Below, one piece after another: positions 1 through 7,626 of a stretch of DNA of 20,845 nt. The stretch covers positions 43,137 through 63,981 of IMG/VR virus record IMGVR_UViG_3300030107_003973; one strand, written 5' to 3'. Within the stretch, counting starts at the first letter, position 1. Each line of letters starts with the position of its first letter. The notes under the pieces are model-generated. The model made no database searches. It was not told the DNA's origin and saw nothing but the letters and a program-made list of their open reading frames with translations. The translations under genes and the position numbers were made by a program. The DNA is from a virus.

Positions 1-1332
1 GAGAGGTAAATCTTTATCAAACCACTTTAATCTTGTCATAATTTTATCTTGTTCTGTTGCATTTTCAAAGATAGGATTAAAGCCATTACCAAAATATGCT
101 TCTTGTCCGTAAACAACATTACCTCCTGTACCAGTAACATCAGCATCTAGTTGTCCTTTTCCTGTTGCAGCTATCTGTGAAAAAGTGCTTTGTAAATTTC
201 TTAATGATTCAATATCTTCTTCTCTAATTATACCAGAGTCAATTTGTTCTTGTGTTTTAGGATCATTTAAATAAGCATCTATAGTAGCAGATATAGGTTG
301 AAATTTTGTATTAGGTTTAATTCCTAAATTTTCATTACCTTCTTTAAAAAAATCATTATATGTTCCTCCAAGAGCATCACTCATGATACTAGCAAAATCT
401 TGTCCTTTTAATTTTAACCCTGCAAGAAAACCTGCACGAAGTTTATTAGATCCAATAGAATTTCTTAAATCACTTAGATACATAATATTTCTATCGTAGG
501 TATCTAACTGACTTTTAATATCCAAAGCTTGAGACACACCTCTCATTTTAAAATCACCAGGTGAGCCTGTCATAGACGTTGACATTTCTTGAATACCCGC
601 TGGATTAGCAATAAGTTCCATTCTAGGTAATCCTGTGTCAGGATCTATTTCTGCTGTAGGTCGGTAAAATTGAGGACCTTCTCCAGGAACATTAATGGTA
701 TATCCTACAAATGGTTCACCGTATCCTCCTTGTCCGTCAGGTAATCTAAATTGTCCTTTTTTAGGTGTAAGTTGCTCTATCCTGTAATCTATTTCTTTTA
801 ATTTAGCTGATTTAAATCCATCGGTATAAGCTTTCATAGATGCGGCGTCTGTTGCAATATCTTTATTATAAAGAGCATTAGCCACGCTTGTTCTTACTCC
901 GCGATTAATATCCATAATAGCTTTTTGATCTGCTATCTCGGCTGCTCTTTGCTGCATCTTTGCTGTTAGTATGCCTTTACGATTGGCGCTTGCTTCCGCC
1001 ATTTGTGCTTGCTGTATCTTAGCTAAGTTTCCAGCTAATGCTTCTCCTGCAGGAGCTAGTGCGGCTCCTATTTTTCCACGTTCAGTAGGTCTCATTAACC
1101 CAAAACCAAATTGAGCTAACGCTAATTTTTTTTGACCACTATAATCAGAAGGCGCATATAAAGCTTCTATTTCTGCATCGCTAAGTGTTGGTGTTTTAGG
1201 ATAATCATCTTTTGTAACCAGTAGATCTTGAAAATATGCCATTGGATCTTTTGTTACAGAAGTAGGTGCTTCCCCGAAGTTAAACTCCCCACTCAAATCA
1301 AAAATATCTACAGTTTCTTTTTCATCTGCCAT
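1..1332 (-). CDS. Putative virion-associated protein, C-terminus cut by window edge
   Basis: An uninterrupted minus-strand frame runs from ATG at 1332 to the window edge, giving at least 444 residues with no stop. The start follows a strong Shine-Dalgarno sequence (AGGAGG) lying just past the stop of the upstream gene at 1341. The N-terminus is acidic. Residues of roughly 65-170 are rich in Ala, Gln, Lys and Met (for example LAKIQQAQMAEAS) and look helical or coiled-coil. The rest is a mixed, soluble-looking sequence with no signal peptide or catalytic motif that I recognise. It lies last in a minus-strand run behind two virion-type genes, so an internal virion, ejection or tail role is likely. 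That role is inferred from context only. Confidence 0.75.
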   Translation of the reverse strand, partial: MADEKETVDIFDLSGEFNFGEAPTSVTKDPMAYFQDLLVTKDDYPKTPTLSDAEIEALYAPSDYSGQKKLALAQFGFGLMRPTERGKIGAALAPAGEALAGNLAKIQQAQMAEASANRKGILTAKMQQRAAEIADQKAIMDINRGVRTSVANALYNKDIATDAASMKAYTDGFKSAKLKEIDYRIEQLTPKKGQFRLPDGQGGYGEPFVGYTINVPGEGPQFYRPTAEIDPDTGLPRMELIANPAGIQEMSTSMTGSPGDFKMRGVSQALDIKSQLDTYDRNIMYLSDLRNSIGSNKLRAGFLAGLKLKGQDFASIMSDALGGTYNDFFKEGNENLGIKPNTKFQPISATIDAYLNDPKTQEQIDSGIIREEDIESLRNLQSTFSQIAATGKGQLDADVTGTGGNVVYGQEAYFGNGFNPIFENATEQDKIMTRLKWFDKDLPL

Positions 1333-1340
1333 TTATCCTC

Positions 1341-2339
1341 CTAAGACCCCATACCAAAAGCACCTGTTGGATTATTACCTGATAAAATACCGTAAGTACC
1401 AAGACCTGCACCAATTGCTCCAAGTAAAGGATTAGTATATGCACCTGTTTGTTGTTGCATAGTTTGTTGATAAGATGGAATGCCTTGCATAACATCAGAG
1501 AAGAAGCCCATTCGTCTGTAAGGTTCTTGTCGTAACATTTGTTGTTGTCTAAACTTCTCGTTTTCAGTTTGTTGTAATTGTGCTTGTTCTGCCCCACCTA
1601 AAGTAAATAATGATCCAAGACCCTGTTGTTGCATTCCAAACTGTTGTGTTCCGAGGCCCGCGACTTGTGCGCCTAGACCAGCTTGTTGTTGTCCAATTTG
1701 ACCAAATACAGGGGCTGATTGTAAACGTCTACCAGCTGCTGATTCATAAGTTCCAATAGCTTTATCTTGAGCTTGTTGAAAGTTTTGTGCTAAATCTTGA
1801 AAGATTCTTCTAGATTTAATATCTAAAATATTTTTATCTAATTCTGCTTCTTGAACAGCCATTCGTGATCCGCCAAAAGCACCTGCTTGTTGTGCTTGAT
1901 CTTGTAATTGATTTTTTTGGAGAGCTGCTTGCTCATCCATTTGTTTTAATGCTTCTTTAGTTACGTCTGCTTGATATTGATTAAAAAATTGTTGGTAATT
2001 ACTTGTTGATGGATCATATTGTCCTTGAGCTGCTTGCAACGAAGGAATTCCCATTGCTGTTGTTGCTTTTGCTGTTCCAATGTCTTGTTGCGCTTGAGCA
2101 AAATAAGGATCAAAAGCTGCACCTGTTCCTGTTGGTAATCCCGTTGTAGGATCTATACCATATAATCCTGCTGTTCCTGTAATAGCTCCTGTTTGTAATG
2201 GTTGAAAACCAACAATTCCTTGTTTAGCAATACCCGCTGGATCTGCGTCTTTAGTTTTATCGTAAGCGCCTTGTAAAAGATTACGTTGAAATTCTTCTAT
2301 ATACGCAGGTGGTTGTGCAAATCCGTATGAAACAGCCAT
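1341..2339 (-). CDS. Gln/Gly-rich putative internal virion protein
   Basis: This 332-residue protein is strongly enriched in Gln, Ala and Gly. Residues of about 110-260 form a long helical Gln-rich stretch (QQAQ, QLQDQAQQAG, QQQ runs). The C-terminus is Gly-rich and hydrophobic (LLGAIGAGLGTYGILSG), compatible with a membrane-inserting or assembly tail. The start ATG overlaps the stop of the gene at 2339-3283 by one base (TAATG), indicating translational coupling. Such Gln-rich helical proteins beside tail genes in podovirus-like phages are often internal virion or ejection proteins. No enzyme motif is visible, so the function is inferred from composition and neighbours. Confidence 0.7.
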   Translation of the reverse strand: MAVSYGFAQPPAYIEEFQRNLLQGAYDKTKDADPAGIAKQGIVGFQPLQTGAITGTAGLYGIDPTTGLPTGTGAAFDPYFAQAQQDIGTAKATTAMGIPSLQAAQGQYDPSTSNYQQFFNQYQADVTKEALKQMDEQAALQKNQLQDQAQQAGAFGGSRMAVQEAELDKNILDIKSRRIFQDLAQNFQQAQDKAIGTYESAAGRRLQSAPVFGQIGQQQAGLGAQVAGLGTQQFGMQQQGLGSLFTLGGAEQAQLQQTENEKFRQQQMLRQEPYRRMGFFSDVMQGIPSYQQTMQQQTGAYTNPLLGAIGAGLGTYGILSGNNPTGAFGMGS

Positions 2340-3283
2340 TACACTATTCCTTTACCTTTTGAAGATTCAGGATCTAATGCATTCATTAAACCGTACATTG
2401 CTTTTGGTCCACCTGCATTGTCAACAGCTTTAGCTGTCATTACAAATTCACCATCACTTAACATTGCTGGAATTTTATCATCTTTTGGACCGCCTGGTCC
2501 TTCAATCATTCCAAATTTAGGAGGAAAAAATTCTGTTATGCCAGGATTCTTTTTTATTTCGTTCATCATTTGATTTCCACTCATACGTGGATCAAATATT
2601 TCTTCTGAAACCATTTCATCCATTATACCGCCTGTTGCACGGCGAGCAGGAATTTTAAAACTCATTGTATTACTTGGATTACCACCCACATTTAATTGAG
2701 CAATGCCACCCGAAGCTGAAGTAACTATTTTTCCTTCTTCATCTTCTTCAAAAAAACCATATTTATCTGTTTCACGGTCGTAGTAATCATAAAATGTATC
2801 TGTTTCAGGATCATATTGAGTTCCTTTAATAGTTTCGTCTACAAAAGGTGTTCCTCCTAATTCACTACCAAATTTATCTGAAACAAGCATACGTCGTCTT
2901 TCCAGTTCTTTTTCTCTTCGAAGTTCGTCTGCTTTTTCTTGCTCAAATTGTTTTTTAGCTAAAACCATATTTACTATACCCATGATACCACCAAGTTTTT
3001 CTTTACCAGAAAGACTTTGATATATGTCTTGAATTCCACCTAATAAACCTGTGCCTGGTAAAAAAGCTCCTTTACCTCTTTTACCTTGTGTTTTATCAAG
3101 ACTACCAATTCCTGTTTTTATTAAATCAAAAAGATTAAAACCTCCGCTGCCGCCACCAGTTCCACTAAATAAAGCTGGTAAACCAAATGCTGCTGCTCCT
3201 GCTGTAAGTAAAGGATTATCTTCAGAGAAACTTTTGATGTCTCTTATTCCTTTACGTATTCTTCTAAAAACTGATTTTAACAT
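2339..3283 (-). CDS. Virion protein with tape-measure-like C-terminal motif
   Basis: This 314-residue protein starts with a basic N-terminus (KSVFRRIRKGIRDIK), followed by a Gly-rich hydrophobic region at about residues 27-60. A highly charged helical segment, rich in Lys, Glu and Arg, lies at about 108-135. The C-terminal third carries GGPKDDKIPAMLSDGEFVM near residues 263-283. This resembles the DxIPAxLSxGEFVM/I motif seen near the end of many phage tape-measure, fibre and other tail proteins. It is far shorter than a siphovirus tape measure, so I call it a tail or internal virion protein rather than a true tape measure. It is the first gene of the leftmost minus-strand run, and AAGGAG lies just upstream of its ATG. 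Confidence 0.7.
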   Translation of the reverse strand: MLKSVFRRIRKGIRDIKSFSEDNPLLTAGAAAFGLPALFSGTGGGSGGFNLFDLIKTGIGSLDKTQGKRGKGAFLPGTGLLGGIQDIYQSLSGKEKLGGIMGIVNMVLAKKQFEQEKADELRREKELERRRMLVSDKFGSELGGTPFVDETIKGTQYDPETDTFYDYYDRETDKYGFFEEDEEGKIVTSASGGIAQLNVGGNPSNTMSFKIPARRATGGIMDEMVSEEIFDPRMSGNQMMNEIKKNPGITEFFPPKFGMIEGPGGPKDDKIPAMLSDGEFVMTAKAVDNAGGPKAMYGLMNALDPESSKGKGIV

Positions 3284-3415
3284 GTACTCCTTAGCAATTC
3301 ATGATATTGTTAACAAAATGCAAGGAGGCTGACCTTGAATAAGCCTATTTAATAGTATATTTATAGGCAAATTATTGCTATATGACAATACATATTTGCA
3401 AGTAGAAAGGAAGTT
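3284..3415. other. Divergent intergenic region
   Basis: This 132-bp gap separates the minus-strand virion run from the plus-strand cargo operon, so it should hold promoters for both. It contains a perfect 10-bp palindrome TTGTTAACAA at 3307-3316 and a 6-bp inverted repeat, GCCTAT at 3343-3348 with ATAGGC at 3363-3368. An isolated AAGGAGG is at 3323-3328 and neighbouring bases, with no credible gene behind it. No terminator is seen. Confidence 0.6.
3335..3363 (+). promoter_or_regulatory. Candidate sigma70-type promoter for the 3416 operon
   Basis: TTGAAT at 3335-3340 is separated by 17 bp from TATTTA at 3358-3363, with an overlapping TATATT at 3356-3361. The arms of the GCCTAT/ATAGGC inverted repeat fall in the spacer and across the -10 region, so an operator is possible. 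The call rests on box similarity alone in AT-rich DNA. Confidence 0.35.
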
Positions 3416-4141
3416 ATGGCAAAACAGGAAGAAGAAGTAATTAAATTTGAGGCTATTAGACCATTTGGTCCTACTATTGTTAAAGGAAAAATGCCTGACA
3501 GATTAGTTAAGTTGCTGGATGATAAAGCATCAGAGATGATGAATGATAAAAAATATTCAAAAGAATTTGATCACGCTCCTCACTTAGCAGGTAATGTTAA
3601 ACAAGAAACACGTTATGATCCTGCGTGGCTTGGTTCTCCTGAAGCTCAACCTATGATAAGTTTAATAGGAGAAATGGTTAAGAATTATATTTCTATTCCA
3701 CCAGCAAGTGAAACTATTAGTCCTGAGTTTGTGGGTAAAATGGTTATTCAATCTATGTGGGTTGTTAGTCAATGGGCTGGAGACTTTAATCCTTTTCATA
3801 TACATGAAGGTCAATTATCTGGTGTATGTTATTTACGCGTGCCAAAAAGTTTACCCGAAGAATATGCCAAGGAAGATCATTATCCAACAGTGGGAGATAT
3901 ATGTTGGTTTAACGGTCAAGCAGCTACTTTTAGTGGTCACAGACATCAACATTCACCTAAAGTAGGTGATATATTTTTGTTTCCTCATTGGTTAGCACAT
4001 GGCGTGTATCCGTTTAGAACACAAAACGAAGAACGTAGATCTGTTTCTTTTAACTTAGAATTAATTAAAAAAGAAGATGCTCCTCAAGTAGGAAATGCTG
4101 AAACTGCAAAACGAAAAGAATTTTATAATAAAAAGAAATAA
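3416..4141 (+). CDS. 2OG-Fe(II) oxygenase family protein (2OG-FeII_Oxy_5-like)
   Basis: This 241-residue protein is probably a double-stranded beta-helix dioxygenase using 2-oxoglutarate and Fe(II). Characteristic elements are W115...W120 followed by NPFHIHEGQLSGVCYLRVP (H128 and H130), then FPHWLAHGVYPF with candidate distal ligands H191 or H195. RRSVSFNLEL follows, with R207 or R208 as candidate 2OG carboxylate binder. The first ligand motif reads HxH rather than the canonical HxD, as I recall for this phage-rich family. The C-terminus is Lys-rich. The start has AAGGAAG just upstream. The gene opens the first cargo operon, and its stop overlaps the next ATG (TAATG). The substrate is unknown. 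Confidence 0.8.
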   Translation: MAKQEEEVIKFEAIRPFGPTIVKGKMPDRLVKLLDDKASEMMNDKKYSKEFDHAPHLAGNVKQETRYDPAWLGSPEAQPMISLIGEMVKNYISIPPASETISPEFVGKMVIQSMWVVSQWAGDFNPFHIHEGQLSGVCYLRVPKSLPEEYAKEDHYPTVGDICWFNGQAATFSGHRHQHSPKVGDIFLFPHWLAHGVYPFRTQNEERRSVSFNLELIKKEDAPQVGNAETAKRKEFYNKKK

Positions 4142-4416
4142 TGTTTGATATAAATAAAGCACCAATGGTCCGTGTGACGTGGGTCGATGCTCGCGATACA
4201 GAAACAGGATGGCTTGATATAAAAGACGTATTAAATGCTCACTTAGCTACATGTCAAGAAGTAGGGTGGATGGTTACCAATAATGATGAAAGAATAGTTA
4301 TTATGAGATCTTACAGTAAAGACAAAGATGACATTACAGGTGGGGGTGCAATAGCCATACCCAAAGGATGGTTAAAAAAAATAGAGTACCTAACAATAAG
4401 TTATAGTGAAAAATAA
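4141..4416 (+). CDS. Conserved small phage protein of unknown function
   Basis: This 91-residue protein is soluble, with a compact all-beta look: VRVTWVDARDTETGWLDI near the N-terminus, a central ATCQEVGWMV segment (C52 is the only Cys), and IAIPKGWLKKIEYL near the C-terminus. I recognise it as a type that recurs in marine phage genomes but know no function for it. Its ATG overlaps the stop of the oxygenase before it by one base. Its 3' end overlaps the GTG start of the glycosyltransferase after it by 11 bases, so all three are probably translated from one message. Confidence 0.7.
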   Translation: MFDINKAPMVRVTWVDARDTETGWLDIKDVLNAHLATCQEVGWMVTNNDERIVIMRSYSKDKDDITGGGAIAIPKGWLKKIEYLTISYSEK

Positions 4417-5239
4417 TATACCTGATTTACATATAGTTGAAGGCGGTGTTGGTAAACATTTACAATTTACTGCGTTATTTGATGCATTAACCATAAAAAA
4501 TAAATTGTGTTTAAACAGTGGTTATCCTGAACTTTTTACATTTGACAAAAGAGTTGCCTCCTCGTCTACGTATGTTCTTCAACCCATAATTGACACCACT
4601 CATACACTTTTTAATAATTATAATAATATAATCTGTAAAGACCCTTACAAAACAAATTTTTTAAAAGGAGATCGTCATATTATTGATTACTGGGCAGAAA
4701 TGTACAATCTTGAAAATATAGAAAAAATTCCAAATTTTGTTATTAATGAACAAAGAGAAAAATTTTTACAAAAAGAAATATTAAAACTTGGAAAATTTAT
4801 TTTAGTTCAGTTTACTGGAGGACAAGGCGTTATGGTTGAAGATTATAACATTTCAAATTCTGGTAGAAATTATCATGAAGGTCAAGAATTAATTAATCTT
4901 ATTAAAGAAGCATTACCTGATATAAACATTGTTGTTTTTGGACATAATAATGAACAAGAACAATTGTTAAATACAACTCAATCTATTTTTACTGACAAAT
5001 TAGATTTTATGATACTGGCTAAATACTGTCTTTCTTTTATTTCTATCGACAGTTGCTTACAACACATATGTTCTAATAAATCTTTTAATAAAAAAGGAAT
5101 TGTTTTATGGGGAACATCAAAACCACATATGTTTGGTTATGATAAAAACGTTAACATAATTTCTGAATATCCGTATTGCGTTGAAATAAAACCTAAAAAC
5201 ATTGTAGATAGGTTTTTAAATTTGGAGTTAAATGAGTAA
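4406..5239 (+). CDS. GT9-like glycosyltransferase (heptosyltransferase-related fold)
   Basis: This 277-residue protein resembles the ADP-heptose:LPS heptosyltransferase family (GT9, GT-B fold). The N-terminus has HIVEGGVGKHLQFTALFDAL, matching the family's glycine-rich first loop. Residues of about 131-140 (FILVQFTGGQ) open the C-terminal Rossmann domain. FISIDSCLQHICSN at 211-224 followed by GIVLWGTSKPHMFGY matches the usual D-S/T-G-x2-H...lfGpT nucleotide-sugar site, with D215, S216 and H220. It is shorter than the roughly 320-350 residues typical of bacterial members. The start is GTG with no strong ribosome site, consistent with coupling to the gene before it. It is markedly AT-rich. Acceptor and sugar cannot be read. 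Confidence 0.75.
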   Translation: MKNNIPDLHIVEGGVGKHLQFTALFDALTIKNKLCLNSGYPELFTFDKRVASSSTYVLQPIIDTTHTLFNNYNNIICKDPYKTNFLKGDRHIIDYWAEMYNLENIEKIPNFVINEQREKFLQKEILKLGKFILVQFTGGQGVMVEDYNISNSGRNYHEGQELINLIKEALPDINIVVFGHNNEQEQLLNTTQSIFTDKLDFMILAKYCLSFISIDSCLQHICSNKSFNKKGIVLWGTSKPHMFGYDKNVNIISEYPYCVEIKPKNIVDRFLNLELNE

Positions 5240-5813
5240 GCTTAACATTTTATCAATTGATACTGATTATGTTCAATCTCCTGTGTCTTTTGAAAATTTA
5301 ATAAAATTTTATTTAAATTATGTAGAAAATATTAATATTAAAAATATTTTATTTTCTCAAGCACATGCCAATATTTTTTACATTTTAGATCCTTTGTTAA
5401 AACAAAAAAAGACTATAGACTTAGTTAATATAGATCATCATCACGATATTTGGTATCATGCTAATCAGCTACCAGTTAAGTCTTTTAAATCATCTAATTG
5501 GCTTGGTTATTATTTTAAACATAAAAATTTTATTGAAAACGCATATTGGTTAGCCAATTATGATTCTTTTAGAGAAAATCACGATGACATGTTACACATA
5601 ACATACGATATAGAAGATGTTAAATTTAAAAAATTTGATTACATTTTTGTTTGTAATTCACCGTGTTATTCAAATTTGTTAAGTGAGTCAGCTTATAACA
5701 CACTGGTAAGTATTACGACACACGTTAAAAATTGTAAAAAATTTGATTTTTTTAAACCAAATATTTTAAACCATATTACTCAGGAGATTTTTATAAATGA
5801 AAAACAAAATTAA
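5232..5813 (+). CDS. UPF0489/arginase-like metalloenzyme candidate
   Basis: This 193-residue protein carries NIDHHHDIWY at about 66-75, whose D68-x-H70-x-D72 matches the DxHxD metal site of ureohydrolase-fold enzymes and of UPF0489 (peptide arginase-like) proteins. H45 in FSQAHANIFYILD could be the upstream His ligand. The N-terminus begins LSIDTDYVQSP (D10, D12), resembling the SxDxDxxxP motif that lies at the C-terminal end of arginases. A permuted order is therefore possible. FDYIFVCNSPCYSNLL is a further conserved-looking segment. GGAG precedes the ATG, which lies inside the end of the glycosyltransferase gene. Real coding is secure; enzyme identity is inference, and no substrate is known. 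Confidence 0.65.
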   Translation: MSKLNILSIDTDYVQSPVSFENLIKFYLNYVENINIKNILFSQAHANIFYILDPLLKQKKTIDLVNIDHHHDIWYHANQLPVKSFKSSNWLGYYFKHKNFIENAYWLANYDSFRENHDDMLHITYDIEDVKFKKFDYIFVCNSPCYSNLLSESAYNTLVSITTHVKNCKKFDFFKPNILNHITQEIFINEKQN

Positions 5814-6294
5814 AAAAGCATATAAAAATAAAAGTTATGTATTAATTAAGAATGCAATCAATCTTAAATCATTTGGATTAAACTTTGATTTTAATAGTTT
5901 GTATGATTTTTTAAATGTTTATCCAGTTGGTCATTACAGTGTAAAAGAAAATGTTTATATTTTTTCTCTTTGTAATATTGTAAATGAACAAACTTCTTCA
6001 TTTTTTAATAGTTATCTTTCTTTTATATCTAATGTTCTTCAAGATATTCTTAAATTTAATTTAGGTAATTTAGATTTTTTCTTTTCTACCAAAGGTCAAA
6101 GGGGTGAAAGCCATGTTGATAGAGAACATGTTTTGATTTTAGGAGTATATAAAAATACTTATTATCACGTAGATGGTAAAGATATTAAAGTATGTCCTGG
6201 TGATATTTTGTATATATGCAAAAACAATTTACATCATGTTTTTTCTCCTACGGAAAGAATAGTTTTGTCATTATCTGTATGGGAGAGTGCATGA
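5797..6294 (+). CDS. Cupin/JmjC-like HxD iron oxygenase candidate
   Basis: This 165-residue protein ends in a cupin-like half. ESHVDREHVLILGVYKNTYY gives H106-x-D108, followed by VCPGDILYICKNNLHHVFSP with H146/H147 as distal ligand and R154 just behind. The order HxD, PGD turn, then H is typical of cupin and JmjC-like double-stranded beta-helix iron enzymes. The N-terminal hundred residues are AT-rich-coded and give no known domain. The start follows AGGAG at 5782-5786 and overlaps the end of the gene before it by 17 bases. Its stop overlaps the next start as ATGA. Whether it uses 2-oxoglutarate is not decided by the sequence. Confidence 0.6.
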   Translation: MKNKIKKAYKNKSYVLIKNAINLKSFGLNFDFNSLYDFLNVYPVGHYSVKENVYIFSLCNIVNEQTSSFFNSYLSFISNVLQDILKFNLGNLDFFFSTKGQRGESHVDREHVLILGVYKNTYYHVDGKDIKVCPGDILYICKNNLHHVFSPTERIVLSLSVWESA

Positions 6295-7076
6295 CAAAAA
6301 TTTTTATAGGAACGCCTTGTTATGGTGGGATGATTACAGCTGATTATTTTAAAAGCTGTCTACGTTTAGTAAATGAAGCTCCTAAACAAAATATACAATT
6401 ACAATTTGGAACTATTGGAAATGAGTCTTTAATAACAAGAGCTAGAAATACTTTAGTTCAATTATTTATGGATGATCCTGGTAATTATACACATCTTCTT
6501 TTTATAGATGCTGATATTGGATTTAGCGAAAAATCAGTTTTTAGAATGTTAGATTTAGATGAAGACGTAGTAACAGGAATATATCCACGGAAAGCTATAG
6601 ATTGGAGAAAAGTAAAAAAAAGAGTTATTGATAATCCTAATATTGATTTAGATGAACTTCATGCAGCTTCTTTAGAATATAATTTAACTGTTAAAAACCC
6701 TGGAAGAATTGAAGTTAAAAAAGGTTTTATAGAAGCTATAGACGGTGCCACAGGTTTTATGTTGATAAAAAGACAAGTATTTGAAAAAATGGCAAAAGCT
6801 TATCCTGATTTAAAATTTAAATCTGATCAACATTTAAATCAACCTCACGATACTCAATTCAGTTATCATGACACATCTAATTGGAACTATGCATTCTTTG
6901 ACACTATGATTGAACCTGAAACTAAGAGATATTTATCAGAGGATTATGCATTTTGTAGATTATGGCAAAAAATTGGAGGGAGTGTGTATGCTGATGTTGT
7001 TAGTGGGTTAAATCATCACGGAACGTATGTTTTTAAAGGTAACGTAGGAACTCAATTTGTAAAAGAAAAAACATGA
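6291..7076 (+). CDS. GT-A-like glycosyltransferase
   Basis: This 261-residue protein starts MTKIFIGTPCYGGMI and has SLITRARNTLVQLF at about 46-59, then HLLFIDADIGF with the DxD metal motif at D73-x-D75. DGATGFMLIKRQVFEKM follows at about 151-167. A late SEDYAFCRLWQKIGG segment (about 216-230) and H242-H243 could supply the acidic base and metal contact. This pattern fits a GT-A nucleotide-sugar transferase. I chose ATG 6291, which forms an ATGA overlap with the stop of the gene before it. The in-frame ATG at 6216 would bury 25 non-family residues inside that gene. Sugar and acceptor are unknown. Confidence 0.75.
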   Translation: MTKIFIGTPCYGGMITADYFKSCLRLVNEAPKQNIQLQFGTIGNESLITRARNTLVQLFMDDPGNYTHLLFIDADIGFSEKSVFRMLDLDEDVVTGIYPRKAIDWRKVKKRVIDNPNIDLDELHAASLEYNLTVKNPGRIEVKKGFIEAIDGATGFMLIKRQVFEKMAKAYPDLKFKSDQHLNQPHDTQFSYHDTSNWNYAFFDTMIEPETKRYLSEDYAFCRLWQKIGGSVYADVVSGLNHHGTYVFKGNVGTQFVKEKT

Positions 7077-7594
7077 ACTTAGACTTACAAGTAAAAGATA
7101 ATTTTTTACCTAAACATTTATTTGAAAAGTTATCTGTTTATTGCACTACTTTAGATTATGGGAAAGAAATAACGTATGCTGAAACTCAACATGTTTTTTA
7201 TTCAAATAAAATATACGAAGGCGATGATTTATTAAAAGATTTAGAAAAATCTATTATAAAACATTTTAAAGTCGGGGTAAAAAATCTTCATTTAGCTGCT
7301 TTTACTTTAGTAAACACAAAAGAACCGCTTCCACATATTGATAAATTACAATTTACAACAGAAAAGCATCTTATCATTTATTTAAACGGAGATTCTAATT
7401 TGAATGCTGGAACAGGTTTTTACAAGCCTATTGATAAAGGTTTTGACTTAAATACAGCTATTGGCTGTTATCCCAACAGAGCCGTTTTATTTAACGCTTC
7501 TGATTGTTTTCACTCCCCTTTATTATATACGGCAAAAAACAATATTCCGAGATTTTCCATTATTATATGGTTTGAACCAGAAATTGACCTTTAG
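7073..7594 (+). CDS. 2OG-Fe(II) oxygenase, prolyl-4-hydroxylase-like
   Basis: This 173-residue protein has the full triad of a 2-oxoglutarate/Fe(II) hydroxylase. H88-x-D90 lies in EPLPHIDKLQF, then KHLIIYLNGDSNLNAGTGFY gives the strand and Gly-rich turn. H147 is in FNASDCFHSPLLY and R160 in IPRFSIIIWF is the expected 2OG-binding Arg. The length suits a compact phage P4H-type enzyme. Its ATG overlaps the stop of the glycosyltransferase before it as ATGA, and it ends the first cargo operon 32 bp before the large tail gene. It probably acts on a protein or glycan residue, but no substrate is visible. Confidence 0.8.
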   Translation: MNLDLQVKDNFLPKHLFEKLSVYCTTLDYGKEITYAETQHVFYSNKIYEGDDLLKDLEKSIIKHFKVGVKNLHLAAFTLVNTKEPLPHIDKLQFTTEKHLIIYLNGDSNLNAGTGFYKPIDKGFDLNTAIGCYPNRAVLFNASDCFHSPLLYTAKNNIPRFSIIIWFEPEIDL

Positions 7595-7626
7595 ATTTTA
7601 AATAAAATAGGTTAGAATAATCAGCC

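Noticed and set aside
1322-1597. Minus-strand 91-residue frame
   Set aside because: It overlaps the Gln-rich virion gene and the 1332 start in another frame, with low-complexity sequence and no ribosome site.
3307-3316. 10-bp palindrome TTGTTAACAA as a specific operator
   Set aside because: Short AT-rich palindromes are common by chance and no second copy was found in the window.
3051-3332. Plus-strand 93-residue frame
   Set aside because: It is the reverse of the 314-residue virion gene; Pro/Leu-rich, no ribosome site and no family resemblance.
6216-6290. Upstream in-frame ATG extending the GT-A-like glycosyltransferase by 25 residues
   Set aside because: It lies inside the cupin-like gene, the added residues are unlike the family, and ATG 6291 gives the ATGA overlap typical here.
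7590-7618. TTTAGA/TAGAAT as a promoter for the large tail gene
   Set aside because: The -35 match is weak and transcription would begin almost at the ATG; read-through from the preceding operon is simpler.
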